From: Shuttleworthia sp045545575
GTDB lineage: Bacteria; Bacillota; Clostridia; Lachnospirales; Lachnospiraceae
Length of the DNA: 29,728 bases
Direction of reading: 5' to 3'
Assembly: GCA_045545575.1 (NCBI GenBank)
Contig: JAZQBE010000010.1
Span: 1 to 29,728, forward strand
Part shown: one piece after another, positions 22,058 through 29,728 of the stretch
How the letters are laid out: each line of letters begins with the position of its first letter
Position numbering within the stretch: position 1 is the first letter of the stretch
Notes under the pieces: model-generated
Databases searched by the model: none
The model's input: only the letters and a program-made list of their open reading frames with translations
What the model was told of the DNA's origin: nothing
Program-made: the position numbers and the translations under genes

Positions 22058-22960
22058 TTAGTCATTCGAATTCGAAAGGAAAAACGCGCACTCCTCGTCA
22101 TTGCAGATCCGGCCGGCCTCCGAGCGCATGTCGCAGTGGAACACATGATTTAACGGCGCTTCCTCTGTCCCGTAGGTTTTGTCCACAAACGGCACGCCGA
22201 GCGCTTCGAGTTTTTCGGTCAGCACCTTCTGTGCCGGCGGACCGGCCAGCGGATCCTGATTCGCGGTCATGACAAAAGCCCGGGGAAACTCCGCGTTGAT
22301 AAAGGACACCGGGTTCAGCGTGCGCAGTTCCTGCGCCGAGCCGCCATCCTTCAGCAGCGCCTTCATCAGGCCGCGGGTCATGGGGTTGGTGTCCTTGTCC
22401 AGCGTGATCTGATAGACTCCGCAGTTTAAGCCCACCGCGTCGATGCGAAGCGGCGTGCCGTCCGGCTTCTTCGGAATCGAAATCCCCAGAAGGGCCGCGT
22501 ATTCGGGATTTGCACAGGCGGCGGCGTACACCGTCAGCATGTGGCCGCCGGCGGAATCGCCCACCGCAAAGACGCGGGACAGGTCAAACCATTCCGGATT
22601 TTTCATCATCCAGGAGAACACCAGATTCGTGTCCTCGATGCCGGCGGGCCACTTGAATTCCGGCGCGACGCGATAGGTGAAATTCACCACGGCAAACCCG
22701 CGCTGGGCGAGGCTCATGCAGTAGAACTGGTAGCGCTCCTTGTCGCCGTAGGTCCAGCCGCCGCCGTGTATGCTGACGATCACCGGCAGCGGACCCTCCG
22801 TGCCCTTCGGCCGGTAGACATCCATCACCTGCCAGGCCGGATCGTCCCCGAACACGATGTCGTCCCAGCGCTCGATGTCCGCAGGTGTCGAAAGACCGGC
22901 ATCCCGCTTGTCGTCGCCGGCTTTGAATGCTTTCCGAAGCATCGTCGTCGTAAACGTCAT
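22058..22960 (-). CDS. Alpha/beta hydrolase, hormone-sensitive-lipase/acetyl-esterase type
   Basis: A 300-residue serine esterase. The oxyanion motif HGGGW (65-69) precedes the nucleophile Ser136 in GDSAGGH, with Asp236 in ANQDPLAGP and His272 (or His275) in NHVFHC completing the triad. This motif set is that of the HSL/Aes carboxylesterase family, which splits short-chain acyl esters and often removes acetyl groups from carbohydrates. There is no signal peptide, so it is cytosolic. ATG at 22960 has GGGGG a few nt upstream. It is 22 bp downstream of purD and is the last gene before the terminator, so it is probably transcribed with the purine genes although its function looks unrelated. The substrate is unknown. 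Confidence 0.88.
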   Translation of the reverse strand: MTFTTTMLRKAFKAGDDKRDAGLSTPADIERWDDIVFGDDPAWQVMDVYRPKGTEGPLPVIVSIHGGGWTYGDKERYQFYCMSLAQRGFAVVNFTYRVAPEFKWPAGIEDTNLVFSWMMKNPEWFDLSRVFAVGDSAGGHMLTVYAAACANPEYAALLGISIPKKPDGTPLRIDAVGLNCGVYQITLDKDTNPMTRGLMKALLKDGGSAQELRTLNPVSFINAEFPRAFVMTANQDPLAGPPAQKVLTEKLEALGVPFVDKTYGTEEAPLNHVFHCDMRSEAGRICNDEECAFFLSNSND

Positions 22961-22982
22961 GATTTACCCCCTTGATCCGGTC

Positions 22983-24254
22983 CTAGGCCTCGTCGATGGC
23001 CTTTCCGATGTCGTGGCGCATGTACTTGTTCTCAAACGAAATCCACTCCGCAGCCGCATAGGCGTTCGCGCGCGCTTCCTTAAGCGTCGCGCCCTTGGCC
23101 GTGATGCCGAGGACACGGCCGCCATTGGTGACGATCTCGCCCTTGTCGTTTTTCGCCGTACCGGCATGGAAACAGAAATACTGCTCGTTGTCGAAGGCGT
23201 CGAAGCCGGTGATGGGGAATCCCTTTTGATAGGAAACCGGATATCCCTCAGACGCGAGAACGACGCAGACGGCGGCGTTGTCTTCAAAATCCAGCTCCAC
23301 GTCGGACAGCGTGCCGTTCACGCAGGCCTCCATCACGTCGATGATGTCGTTGCGCATCCGCGGCAGCACGACCTGCGCCTCCGGATCGCCGAAGCGGGCG
23401 TTGTATTCCAGTACGCGCGGGCCGTTTTCCGTCAGCATCAGTCCGAAGAAAATGACGCCGACGAAGGGGCGGCCTTCCGCGGCCATCGCGTCGACGGTCG
23501 CCTGATAGATGTGCTCGCGGCAGAACGCGTCCACCTCCGGCGTGTAGAACGGGCTCGGGGAAAACGTGCCCATGCCGCCGGTATTCAGGCCCTGATCGCC
23601 GTCCTTCGCGCGCTTGTGATCCTGCGCGCTACTCATGATGCGGATCGTGCTGCCGTCGACAAACGAAAGCACGGATACCTCGCGGCCGGTCATGAATTCT
23701 TCGACGACCATCACGTTTCCGGCGTCGCCGAACTTTTTGTCCTGCATGATCTCCTTGACGCCGGCCTTCGCCTCCTCAAAGGTATTGCAGATCAGAACGC
23801 CCTTGCCGAGGGCTAAGCCGTCCGCCTTCAGCACCGTCGGATACGGGGCGGTCTGCAGGTATTCCAGGGCGGCCTGCGCGTCGGTGAAGGTCTCGTACGC
23901 TGCCGTCGGAATGCCGTATTTCTTCATCAGGTCCTTCGAGAAGGCCTTCGAGCCCTCCAGGATCGCGGCGTTTTTGCGCGGTCCGAACACCTTCAGGCCG
24001 CGGGCTTCAAACACGTCGACGATGCCGCCGACGAGCGGATCGTCCATGCCGATGACCGTCAGGTCGATGGCGTGGCTTTCGGCAAAATCCGCGAGGGCGT
24101 CAAATTCCATCGCGCCGAGCGGCACAAGCTCGGCGATCTGTCCGATGCCGGCGTTGCCCGGGGCGCAGTACAGCTTTTCCACGCGCGGACTTTTGCGGAT
24201 CGACATGCAGATGGCGTGTTCTCTTCCGCCGCTTCCTACAACAAGAATGTTCAT
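22983..24254 (-). CDS. purD: Phosphoribosylamine-glycine ligase (GAR synthetase)
   Basis: A 423-residue ATP-grasp enzyme that joins phosphoribosylamine and glycine, the second step of purine synthesis. It opens with NILVVGSGGREHAICMSI, the typical PurD N-domain loop. The ATP-grasp lid region is VLKADGLALGKGVLIC, followed by MVVEEFMTGREVSVLSFVDG, DHKRAKDGDQGLNTGGMGTFSP and the Mg-binding LEYNARFGDPEAQVVLPR. Length is standard. ATG at 24254 is preceded by AGGAG (24261-24265) that abuts the purN stop; the frame extends upstream into purN but has no ribosome site. It is the fourth purine gene of the minus-strand string. Confidence 0.97.
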   Translation of the reverse strand: MNILVVGSGGREHAICMSIRKSPRVEKLYCAPGNAGIGQIAELVPLGAMEFDALADFAESHAIDLTVIGMDDPLVGGIVDVFEARGLKVFGPRKNAAILEGSKAFSKDLMKKYGIPTAAYETFTDAQAALEYLQTAPYPTVLKADGLALGKGVLICNTFEEAKAGVKEIMQDKKFGDAGNVMVVEEFMTGREVSVLSFVDGSTIRIMSSAQDHKRAKDGDQGLNTGGMGTFSPSPFYTPEVDAFCREHIYQATVDAMAAEGRPFVGVIFFGLMLTENGPRVLEYNARFGDPEAQVVLPRMRNDIIDVMEACVNGTLSDVELDFEDNAAVCVVLASEGYPVSYQKGFPITGFDAFDNEQYFCFHAGTAKNDKGEIVTNGGRVLGITAKGATLKEARANAYAAAEWISFENKYMRHDIGKAIDEA

Positions 24255-24265
24255 CTTCTTCTCCT

Positions 24266-24895
24266 CTATTCTTCCGGGCGGATCACGGTCCGTCCGTCTT
24301 TGACCTCGACGCGGCCGGCCGCAAGCAGCGCGATCGCCTGCGGAAGCAGCTTCCACTCCGCCTGCTCCATCACTCGGCGCTGCAGGCTTTTCGCGTCGTC
24401 CTCCGGCAGGATCTCCACCGCCTTCTGCAGCAGGATCGGCCCGGTGTCGGTGCCCTCATCCACGAAATGCACGGTCGCGCCGGTGACCTTGACGCCCCGC
24501 TTTAAGGCCTCTTCATGCACCCGAAGGCCGTAGTAGCCCGTACCGCAGAAGGCCGGAATCAGCGACGGATGAATATTGATGATCCGGTTGCGGTAGCGGC
24601 GGATCATCTCCTCGGGGATCACCACGAGACAGCCGGCCAGCACGATCAGGTCGACAGAAAGCGATTCTAATTTTTCCAGCAGCGCCGCATGAAACTCCGC
24701 GCGCGACGCGAAGGTCTTCGGGCTGATGACGAATGCGGGAATGCCGGCATTCTCCGCCCGGGTCAGCGCATAGACACCGGGATTGTTGCTGATGACGCCG
24801 GCGATCTCGGTATTCGGGATGCTGCCGTCTGCCACGCCGTCGATGATGGCCTGCAGATTCGTCCCGCCGCCGGAAACCAGAACGGCAATACGCAT
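24266..24895 (-). CDS. purN: Phosphoribosylglycinamide formyltransferase
   Basis: A 209-residue formyl transferase using 10-formyltetrahydrofolate to convert GAR to formyl-GAR, the third purine step. The N-terminal VSGGGTNLQAIID loop binds the GAR phosphate. The catalytic residues are in INIHPSLIPAF (Asn107, His109) and in VDEGTDTGPI (Asp150 by alignment with the E. coli motif). ATG at 24895 uses a TAGGAGAG ribosome site formed partly by the purM stop codon; the gap is 8 bp, so the two are closely coupled. Confidence 0.97.
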   Translation of the reverse strand: MRIAVLVSGGGTNLQAIIDGVADGSIPNTEIAGVISNNPGVYALTRAENAGIPAFVISPKTFASRAEFHAALLEKLESLSVDLIVLAGCLVVIPEEMIRRYRNRIINIHPSLIPAFCGTGYYGLRVHEEALKRGVKVTGATVHFVDEGTDTGPILLQKAVEILPEDDAKSLQRRVMEQAEWKLLPQAIALLAAGRVEVKDGRTVIRPEE

Positions 24896-24903
24896 ACGCT
24901 CTC

Positions 24904-25929
24904 CTATTCTACGGTGACACCCTTATCGCCGTTGATGATTCTGCCGACGGTGTAAACGGTCTCGCCCGCCGCTTCGATGGCTTTCATCGCCGCATCCGCG
25001 TCCGCCGGATCCACCGCGAGCATCATGCCGATGCCCATGTTGTAGGTATTGTACATCATGTGCTCTTCCACGCCGCCTTCTTCCGCAAGCATCCGGAAGA
25101 TCTCCGGCACGGGATAGCTGTTCTTCTCGATCACGGCGTGCTTGCCTTCCGGCAGCATGCGCGGGATGTTCTCGTAGAAGCCGCCGCCGGTGATGTGGCT
25201 GCAGGCCTTGACGCGGATGCCCGCATCCTTGACGGCGCGCAGCGCCTTCACGTAGATCTTCGTCGGCGCAAGCAGAGCCTCGCCGAGGGTTTTGCCCAGA
25301 CGCTCGTGATAGGTGTTTAAGGTTTCGGCGTCCATGGAGAAAATCTTCCGCACCAGGGAGAATCCGTTCGAATGCACGCCGGAGGACGCCATGCCAAGGA
25401 TCACGTCCCCTTCGGCCACGTCCGCCCCGGTGATGATATCCTTCTCATCCACCACGCCGACGGCAAAGCCGGCCAGATCATATTCGTCCTCCGGATAGAA
25501 GCCGGGCATCTCCGCCGTCTCGCCGCCGATCAGGGCCGCGCCGGCCTGCTTGCAGCCCTCCGCCACGCCGCCGACGATGTCGGCGATCTTCTCCGGGACG
25601 TTCTTTCCGCAGGCGATGTAATCCAGGAAGAACAGCGGCTCGCCGCCCGCGCAGGCGATGTCGTTGACGCACATCGCGACGCAGTCGATGCCGACCGTGT
25701 CATGTCTGTCCATCAGAAACGCGAGCTTCAGCTTCGTTCCGACGCCATCGGTGCCGGACACTAAGGTCGGCTTTTCCATGTTCGCGAAGCCGGCCATGGA
25801 GAAGGCACCGGAGAAGCCGCCGAGACCGGTCAGCACCTCGGGGCGCATCGTTTCCTGCACATGTTTTTTCATCAGTTCGACCGAACGGTATCCGGCCTCA
25901 ATATCCACACCGGCGCTCTTGTAATCCAT
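24904..25929 (-). CDS. purM: Phosphoribosylformylglycinamidine cyclo-ligase (AIR synthetase)
   Basis: A 341-residue enzyme that closes the imidazole ring of AIR with ATP, the fifth purine step. Clear family blocks: DYKSAGVDIEAGYRSVELMK at the start, LVSGTDGVGTKLKLAF (the ATP/phosphate loop), GIDCVAMCVNDIACAGGEPLFFLDY, GAALIGGETAEMPGFY, GMASSGVHSNGFSLVRK and HITGGGFYENIPRMLP. Length is standard. ATG at 25929 has AGGAGG upstream and lies 14 bp after purE. Confidence 0.97.
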   Translation of the reverse strand: MDYKSAGVDIEAGYRSVELMKKHVQETMRPEVLTGLGGFSGAFSMAGFANMEKPTLVSGTDGVGTKLKLAFLMDRHDTVGIDCVAMCVNDIACAGGEPLFFLDYIACGKNVPEKIADIVGGVAEGCKQAGAALIGGETAEMPGFYPEDEYDLAGFAVGVVDEKDIITGADVAEGDVILGMASSGVHSNGFSLVRKIFSMDAETLNTYHERLGKTLGEALLAPTKIYVKALRAVKDAGIRVKACSHITGGGFYENIPRMLPEGKHAVIEKNSYPVPEIFRMLAEEGGVEEHMMYNTYNMGIGMMLAVDPADADAAMKAIEAAGETVYTVGRIINGDKGVTVE

Positions 25930-25943
25930 AGAATCCTCCTTTT

Positions 25944-26450
25944 TTACCAGGCCTTGTAGCCCACTTCGTGCAGACGGTCATTCTTTTCCATGACCTCTTC
26001 GCCAAGGGATTTCGAATACGCTTCGAGTTTCTCCAGAAGCGCCCCGTCGCCGACCGCAAGGATGCGGGCCGCGAGCAGGCCGGCGTTGGCTGCGCCGTTG
26101 ATGGCCACCGTCGCCACCGGGATTCCGGTCGGCATCTGAACGATGGAATACAGGGAATCCACGCCGCCCAAATCCGACGTCTTCATCGGCACGCCGATGA
26201 CCGGCAGCGGGAAAATCGCCGCGCACATGCCCGGCAGGTGCGCCGCTTTGCCGGCGCCGGCGATGATGACGCTGATGCCGCGGTCCTTCGCCGTCTTCGC
26301 GTACTCGAAGAAGACGTCCGGCTCGCGGTGCGCGGAAATAATATCCATTTCAAATTCGATCCCGAGCTTCTCGAGAACATCCGCAGCCTTCGCCATCACC
26401 GAAAGATCCGAATCGCTGCCCATCACAATGCCAACTTTACCCATATTCAT
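25944..26450 (-). CDS. purE: N5-carboxyaminoimidazole ribonucleotide mutase
   Basis: A 168-residue enzyme that isomerises N5-CAIR to CAIR in purine synthesis. GSDSDL (11-16) binds the substrate phosphate, SAHREPD holds the catalytic His41, and AGAGKAAHLPGM is the flexible loop, with Lys where many relatives have Gly. The class I form normally needs PurK to supply N5-CAIR; purK is not in the window. ATG at 26450 or at 26444 would each fit the AAGGAAAGGAA ribosome region; the first is listed. It is 14 bp after an unknown gene and 14 bp before purM. Confidence 0.95.
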   Translation of the reverse strand: MNMGKVGIVMGSDSDLSVMAKAADVLEKLGIEFEMDIISAHREPDVFFEYAKTAKDRGISVIIAGAGKAAHLPGMCAAIFPLPVIGVPMKTSDLGGVDSLYSIVQMPTGIPVATVAINGAANAGLLAARILAVGDGALLEKLEAYSKSLGEEVMEKNDRLHEVGYKAW

Positions 26451-26464
26451 TTCCTTTCCTTATT

Positions 26465-27343
26465 TCACTCTTCACCCGCGGCCGAAACGGCGGCGGTTTT
26501 CTGTGTCTGTGATTCATCCGGTACCGCGCGGATCCGTTCGCGCATCTGCGTCCGAAGATGCTGCTGCTTTGTGCCGAACACCGGCCGCTGCGGGTCCGCT
26601 GCGGCCGCCGGCGCTGCGTCTGTGTCCAGGAATCCCGGGACAAAGGCCGGATTTTTGCCGGCTTTTCCGGAGGCCAGCTCCAGGTACCTCTCCATCCACG
26701 CGCGGTCCAGATAGACCGCGGCGTCCTCGCCGTGATCGGCCAGAACCCGGGGAAACGCCTGCAGCCAGGGCATTCCGCGGCCCTTGGGGTTTACAGAAAC
26801 CGGCGCCGTCCAGGCTTTGTCGCCACGGCTTTCCGCAAAGAACAGCTCCAGATAATCCCAGTACATGGAGGAAACCGTCTCCCGCAGGGAGTCCGCCAGA
26901 ATCTTTCCGTCCAGTCCGTCCTCCAGCTCGGCGGCAAGGCTTCCCTCCGCGAGCAGAAACAGCTCCGCATAGGCATCCGCCGACGCCGTCCGGCCCGCCT
27001 TTTTCCAGGCAATCGAGGCCAGGACCTCAGAACTCAGAAAGCAGAGAATCCGTCCGCACTCGCCGGCCTGCGAAACCGCGTAACCGTAATTCAGCCAGCT
27101 GCGGTCATACGCTTCCGGCGCAAGACGCTTCGCCAGTCCGGCCGCCGCCGCTTCCGCGTCGTCCTGCACCGCGGCCAGGAAGGATGCCGTTTCACGCACC
27201 CATTCGCCCCAGACGCCCGGCAGTTCGGGATCCGAAGCCAGCTCCGCAATCCGCTGCCGCGCAAGCTCCCCGGGACCGGCGTCCTCCGGCGAAGCTGCAT
27301 CCGCAGCGGCTGCAGTTTCTTCCATCCAATCCGTTTCTTTCAA
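26465..27343 (-). CDS. Uncharacterised protein between pyrE/DUF6142 and purE
   Basis: A 292-residue protein that I cannot name with confidence. It starts with an acidic, alanine-rich stretch, is mostly helical by composition, and ends in a charged, likely disordered tail. The centre (YDRSWLNYGYAVSQAGECGRILCFL, later ADSLRETVSSMYWDYLELFF) recalls, from memory only, the N-terminal region of clostridial M29-like aminopeptidases; no catalytic metal ligands or signal peptide are visible. Start choice: TTG at 27343 has GGAG (27351-27354) 7 nt upstream, while ATG at 27325 has no clear ribosome site; the ATG is the alternative. It lies 37 bp after the DUF6142-like gene and 14 bp before purE, so it is embedded in the pyr-pur string. 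Its opposite strand also has a long open frame, rejected as a GC-rich shadow. Confidence 0.7.
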   Translation of the reverse strand: MKETDWMEETAAAADAASPEDAGPGELARQRIAELASDPELPGVWGEWVRETASFLAAVQDDAEAAAAGLAKRLAPEAYDRSWLNYGYAVSQAGECGRILCFLSSEVLASIAWKKAGRTASADAYAELFLLAEGSLAAELEDGLDGKILADSLRETVSSMYWDYLELFFAESRGDKAWTAPVSVNPKGRGMPWLQAFPRVLADHGEDAAVYLDRAWMERYLELASGKAGKNPAFVPGFLDTDAAPAAAADPQRPVFGTKQQHLRTQMRERIRAVPDESQTQKTAAVSAAGEE

Positions 27344-27380
27344 AGAATTTCTCCATCCATCGAACCCGGTCTGCGGCTCC

Positions 27381-27710
27381 TTACACAAACAGACCTGCCA
27401 GGTATACGCCGCCCCACAGAAGAAGCGCCGCCAGCGGAATCCAGAAGCCCGCGCGCCGGCACGCCAGCGCGTATTCCTCCTTCCGGTATTCGCGCGCACC
27501 GAACACCAGCGCGGCCAGCACCGCCAGAAAAGCGGCCATGGACGCCATGATGATCACGCGCGGCAGTTCACCGCCGGTCCGGACGGATCGCTGCAGCAGC
27601 AGAAAAAAGGCCAGAATGCCCGCCGCGCCGACACACGCCGCGATCACTGAGCAGCGGGAAACCGGAAGCTTCTTTTCCAGATGCCGGCGGCGTCTGCGTT
27701 CCGCGCTCAT
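27381..27710 (-). CDS. Small membrane protein, DUF6142-like
   Basis: A 109-residue protein with an Arg-rich N-terminus (SAERRRRRHLEKK) and three predicted transmembrane helices (about residues 20-42, 52-72, 90-108). A basic EYRKEEYALACRR loop precedes the last helix. The arrangement and the position near biosynthetic genes match the DUF6142 family of Lachnospiraceae as I recall it; its function is unknown. Its ATG overlaps the pyrE stop in ATGA (27710-27707), showing translational coupling. Confidence 0.8.
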   Translation of the reverse strand: MSAERRRRRHLEKKLPVSRCSVIAACVGAAGILAFFLLLQRSVRTGGELPRVIIMASMAAFLAVLAALVFGAREYRKEEYALACRRAGFWIPLAALLLWGGVYLAGLFV

Positions 27711-28381
27711 TGTACACCATACTGCGCGTAATACGCATCAATCCGGGCCTTGATTTCATCGTCAATCAGCACCGTTCCCTTATAGGGCCGGTTGTACAGG
27801 TGCTCGATGACCTCCTGCATCGTCACGATGGCCGTCGTCGGAAGGCCGAAGGTTTCCCGGATTTCCTCGAGGGCGCTGACCGTGCCCGTGCCGCGCTCCA
27901 TGCGGTCGACGGAGACGACCAGACCGCAGACGGAAACGTCGCCCTGGGCCGCTAAAATCGGCATCGTCTCCCGGATGGACGTGCCCGCGGTCGTCACGTC
28001 TTCGATGATGACGATGCGGTCCCCGTCCTCGATCGGTCCGCCGAGCAGGATACCGGTGTCACCGTGATCCTTGACCTCTTTGCGGTTGGAGCAGTAGCGC
28101 ACCTCCGCGCCGTAATCCGCCGCAAGAGCGGCCGCCGTCGTCACCGAAAGCGGAATGCCTTTATAGGCCGGTCCGAACAGCACCTGGAAATCCGTGCCGA
28201 ACGCGTCCGCGATGGCCCGCGCGTAAAACTGTCCCAGGCGGGCCAGCTGCGAGCCGGTACGGTAAAACCCGGTATTGATGAAAAAGGGTGTTTTCCGGCC
28301 GCTTTTCGTGACGAAATCCCCGAACCGCAGCACCTGGCAGTCCACCATAAACTCGATGAAGTCCTGTTTGTACTGTTCCAT
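27707..28381 (-). CDS. pyrE: Orotate phosphoribosyltransferase
   Basis: A 224-residue enzyme joining orotate and PRPP to give OMP, the fifth pyrimidine step. The PRPP-binding signature is IVIIEDVTTAGTS (123-135). LFGPAYKGIPLSVTTAAALA and YCSNRKEVKDHGDTG hold the pyrophosphate and catalytic loop residues. Length and order match the bacterial PyrE family. The ATG at 28381 follows AGGAG, 21 bp after pyrD. The stop overlaps the start of the DUF6142-like gene by 4 nt. Confidence 0.97.
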   Translation of the reverse strand: MEQYKQDFIEFMVDCQVLRFGDFVTKSGRKTPFFINTGFYRTGSQLARLGQFYARAIADAFGTDFQVLFGPAYKGIPLSVTTAAALAADYGAEVRYCSNRKEVKDHGDTGILLGGPIEDGDRIVIIEDVTTAGTSIRETMPILAAQGDVSVCGLVVSVDRMERGTGTVSALEEIRETFGLPTTAIVTMQEVIEHLYNRPYKGTVLIDDEIKARIDAYYAQYGVQ

Positions 28382-28402
28382 GCTTTCTCCTTTTGTCTTC
28401 TG

Positions 28403-29320
28403 TCACCGCACGGCGCCGATCAGGTCCCTTACGTCCCCGATCTTCTGTTCGCGCAGATAGGCCTCGATCCCGTCGATCGCCTCCACCGTCGCCGTCGGCC
28501 GGTAAAAATTCGCCGTGCCGATCGCCACCGCCGTCGCGCCCGCAAGCATCATTTCGACGGCGTCCTCCGCCGTCTCCACGCCGCCCATGCCGATGATGGG
28601 TACAGATACGGCCTGCGCGGTCTGATAAACCATGCGCACGGCAATGGGGTGCACCGCCGGTCCGGAAAGGCCGCCGGTGCGGTTCGCCAGCACGAACCGG
28701 CGCGTTTTCGTGTCGATCTTCATGCCGGTCAGCGTATTGATCAGAGAGATCACGTCCGCGCCGCCGGCTTCCGCCGCCCGCGCCGTTTCCGTGATATCCG
28801 TGACGTTCGGGCTCAGCTTGATGATAATGGGCTGCTTCGCGATGCGCTTTACCGCCCGGGTGATATGCTCCACCATGCGCGGGTCCGTGCCGAAGGCGAT
28901 GCCGCCCTCCCTGACGTTCGGGCAGGAAATATTGATTTCAAGCAAGTCCGCCGGCGCGTCCGCCAGGCGCTCCACCACGGCCTCGTATTCTTCCAGGGTG
29001 TGGCCGCAGACGTTGACGATGACCTTCGTATCATAGCCGGCCAAAAAAGGCAGGTCCCGCTCCAGAAACACGTCGATGCCCGGATTCTGCAGGCCGATGG
29101 CATTGAGCATGCCGGAAGGGGTTTCCGCGATCCGGGGCGTGGGATTTCCGGGCCAGGGCACGTTCGCCACCCCCTTCGTCACCACGGCGCCGAGACGGTT
29201 CAAATCCACGTATTCGCCGTACTCCATCCCGCTGCCGAAGGTCCCGGAGGCCTCAAGGATGGGATTTTTCAGCGTCACGCCGGCCAGTGTGACTTCCATG
29301 GAAGGAGCTCTGTCTGTCAT
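28403..29320 (-). CDS. pyrD: Dihydroorotate dehydrogenase B, catalytic subunit
   Basis: A 305-residue class 1B FMN enzyme oxidising dihydroorotate to orotate. TLKNPILEASGTFGSGMEYGEY is the N-terminal family block, Lys49 in VVTKG contacts FMN, and Cys133 in EINISCPN is the catalytic base that marks class 1. GMGGVETAEDAVEMMLAGATAVAIGTA binds the FMN phosphate. The class 1B enzyme works as a heterotetramer with PyrK, encoded just upstream with a 4-nt ATGA overlap (29320-29317), passing electrons to NAD+. Length is normal. Confidence 0.97.
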   Translation of the reverse strand: MTDRAPSMEVTLAGVTLKNPILEASGTFGSGMEYGEYVDLNRLGAVVTKGVANVPWPGNPTPRIAETPSGMLNAIGLQNPGIDVFLERDLPFLAGYDTKVIVNVCGHTLEEYEAVVERLADAPADLLEINISCPNVREGGIAFGTDPRMVEHITRAVKRIAKQPIIIKLSPNVTDITETARAAEAGGADVISLINTLTGMKIDTKTRRFVLANRTGGLSGPAVHPIAVRMVYQTAQAVSVPIIGMGGVETAEDAVEMMLAGATAVAIGTANFYRPTATVEAIDGIEAYLREQKIGDVRDLIGAVR

Positions 29321-29728
29321 ATCCGCACCTCCTCCGCCCAGAATACCGGCCCGTCCGTGCAGACGCGGGCGTTGTGCACGTGGGAATGAGCATCGATGCC
29401 GGCGGTTTCACAGACGCAGCCCAGACACGCGCCGATGCCGCAGGCCATGCGCTCCTCCAGGGACACGCGGCAGGGAATGCCGTTCTGCGCCGCATATGCC
29501 TTGACCGCCGCAAGCATCGGCTTCGGGCCGCAGGCAAAGACGGCGTCCGGCGAAAGCGACTCCTGCCGGAAGGCCTCCGCGACCGTTCCGTGCAGGCCGA
29601 CGCTGCCGTCGTCCGTACAGATGATCAGACGGCCGCAGGCGGACAGTTCCTCCGAGAGGAACGTGTGCGCGTCGCGGTAGCCCATCACCATCGTCAACTC
29701 CGGCGCGCCGGGCCGGGCAGAAAGCTCC
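29317..29728 (-). CDS. pyrK: Dihydroorotate dehydrogenase B, electron-transfer subunit (5' cut by window edge)
   Basis: The C-terminal 136 residues of PyrK. The frame stays open to the window edge above the internal ATG at 29697, so the gene starts outside. FACGPKPMLAAVKAYAAQNG is the NAD-binding C-lobe block. CGIGACLGCVC with a further Cys downstream (in NARVCTDG) supplies the 2Fe-2S cluster ligands. PyrK carries FAD and this cluster and moves electrons from the FMN of PyrD to NAD+. It overlaps pyrD by 4 nt. Confidence 0.95.
   Translation of the reverse strand, partial: ELSARPGAPELTMVMGYRDAHTFLSEELSACGRLIICTDDGSVGLHGTVAEAFRQESLSPDAVFACGPKPMLAAVKAYAAQNGIPCRVSLEERMACGIGACLGCVCETAGIDAHSHVHNARVCTDGPVFWAEEVRI

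Noticed and set aside
26143..27753. A 536-codon open frame on the plus strand opposite purE and the unknown gene
   Set aside because: Very Arg/Pro/Ser-rich, antisense to well-supported genes and without a ribosome site; a typical shadow of GC-rich codon use.
28064..29389. Long plus-strand frame (441 codons) opposite pyrE and pyrD; similar long antisense frames at 8494-9513, 5672-6826 and 13058-13939
   Set aside because: His/Arg/Gly-rich shadow composition with no family features; the opposite-strand genes have clear catalytic motifs.
1..29728. Defence island, prophage, toxin-antitoxin pair or mobile element
   Set aside because: No nuclease, recombinase, transposase, phage or toxin-antitoxin family is recognisable on either strand; the content is metabolic, envelope and redox genes.

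Overview
The window reads as a chromosomal segment of a GC-rich, anaerobic Firmicute, most likely a Clostridia/Lachnospiraceae-type bacterium. The basis is the family mix: a clostridial-type trxB, a short NH3-dependent nadE, a DUF6142-like protein, DUF5648 repeats, an ECF S component, a class 1B pyrD with pyrK, and strong AGGAGG-type ribosome sites. This is inference from gene content; no rRNA or other taxonomic marker is present. I see no tRNA, rRNA, CRISPR array, transposase, integrase or phage gene. Coding density is high and most genes lie on the minus strand.

Layout. (1) 1-3427: the start of gnd (truncated by the window edge), a PfkB sugar-acid-type kinase and a HAD phosphatase, all on minus, facing a divergent AraC-type regulator: a small carbohydrate (probably sugar-acid) locus. 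(2) 3474-5272: a redox operon trxA-trxB-ohrR on minus. It has a near-consensus promoter whose 17-bp spacer is almost entirely a perfect OhrR-like palindrome. (3) 5504-6796: a divergent cation/proton antiporter. (4) 6925-9411: a family 2 beta-galactosidase-type glycosidase. (5) 9552-14524: an ABC exporter, hisC and a membrane-anchored L,D-transpeptidase with a proline-rich tail. (6) 14879-15592: a divergent PAP2-type membrane phosphatase. (7) 15659-19075: an operon of alpha/beta hydrolase, methyltransferase, Hsp33 and NAD synthetase. (8) 19216-20199: pta. (9) 20359-21981: a secreted DUF5648-repeat protein and a divergent ECF S component that share a face-to-face promoter. (10) 22058-29728: one long minus-strand gene string pyrK-pyrD-pyrE-(DUF6142-like)-(unknown)-purE-purM-purN-purD-esterase. 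Its gaps are 8-37 bp or 4-nt overlaps, so pyrimidine and purine synthesis genes appear to be co-transcribed.

Non-coding structure is informative. A hairpin repeat with a conserved loop occurs at three intergenic sites (217-273, 3433-3464, 20323-20354), each at a gene 3' end. Strong bidirectional terminators separate the convergent pairs. Several promoters can be read directly (trxA, antiporter, ldt, pta, the 21.35-kb divergent pair).

I do not see a convincing wholly undescribed system. The best leads are the OhrR-controlled thioredoxin operon, the repeated terminator family, the symmetric divergent promoter at 21345-21383, and the unknown proteins inside the pyr-pur string.
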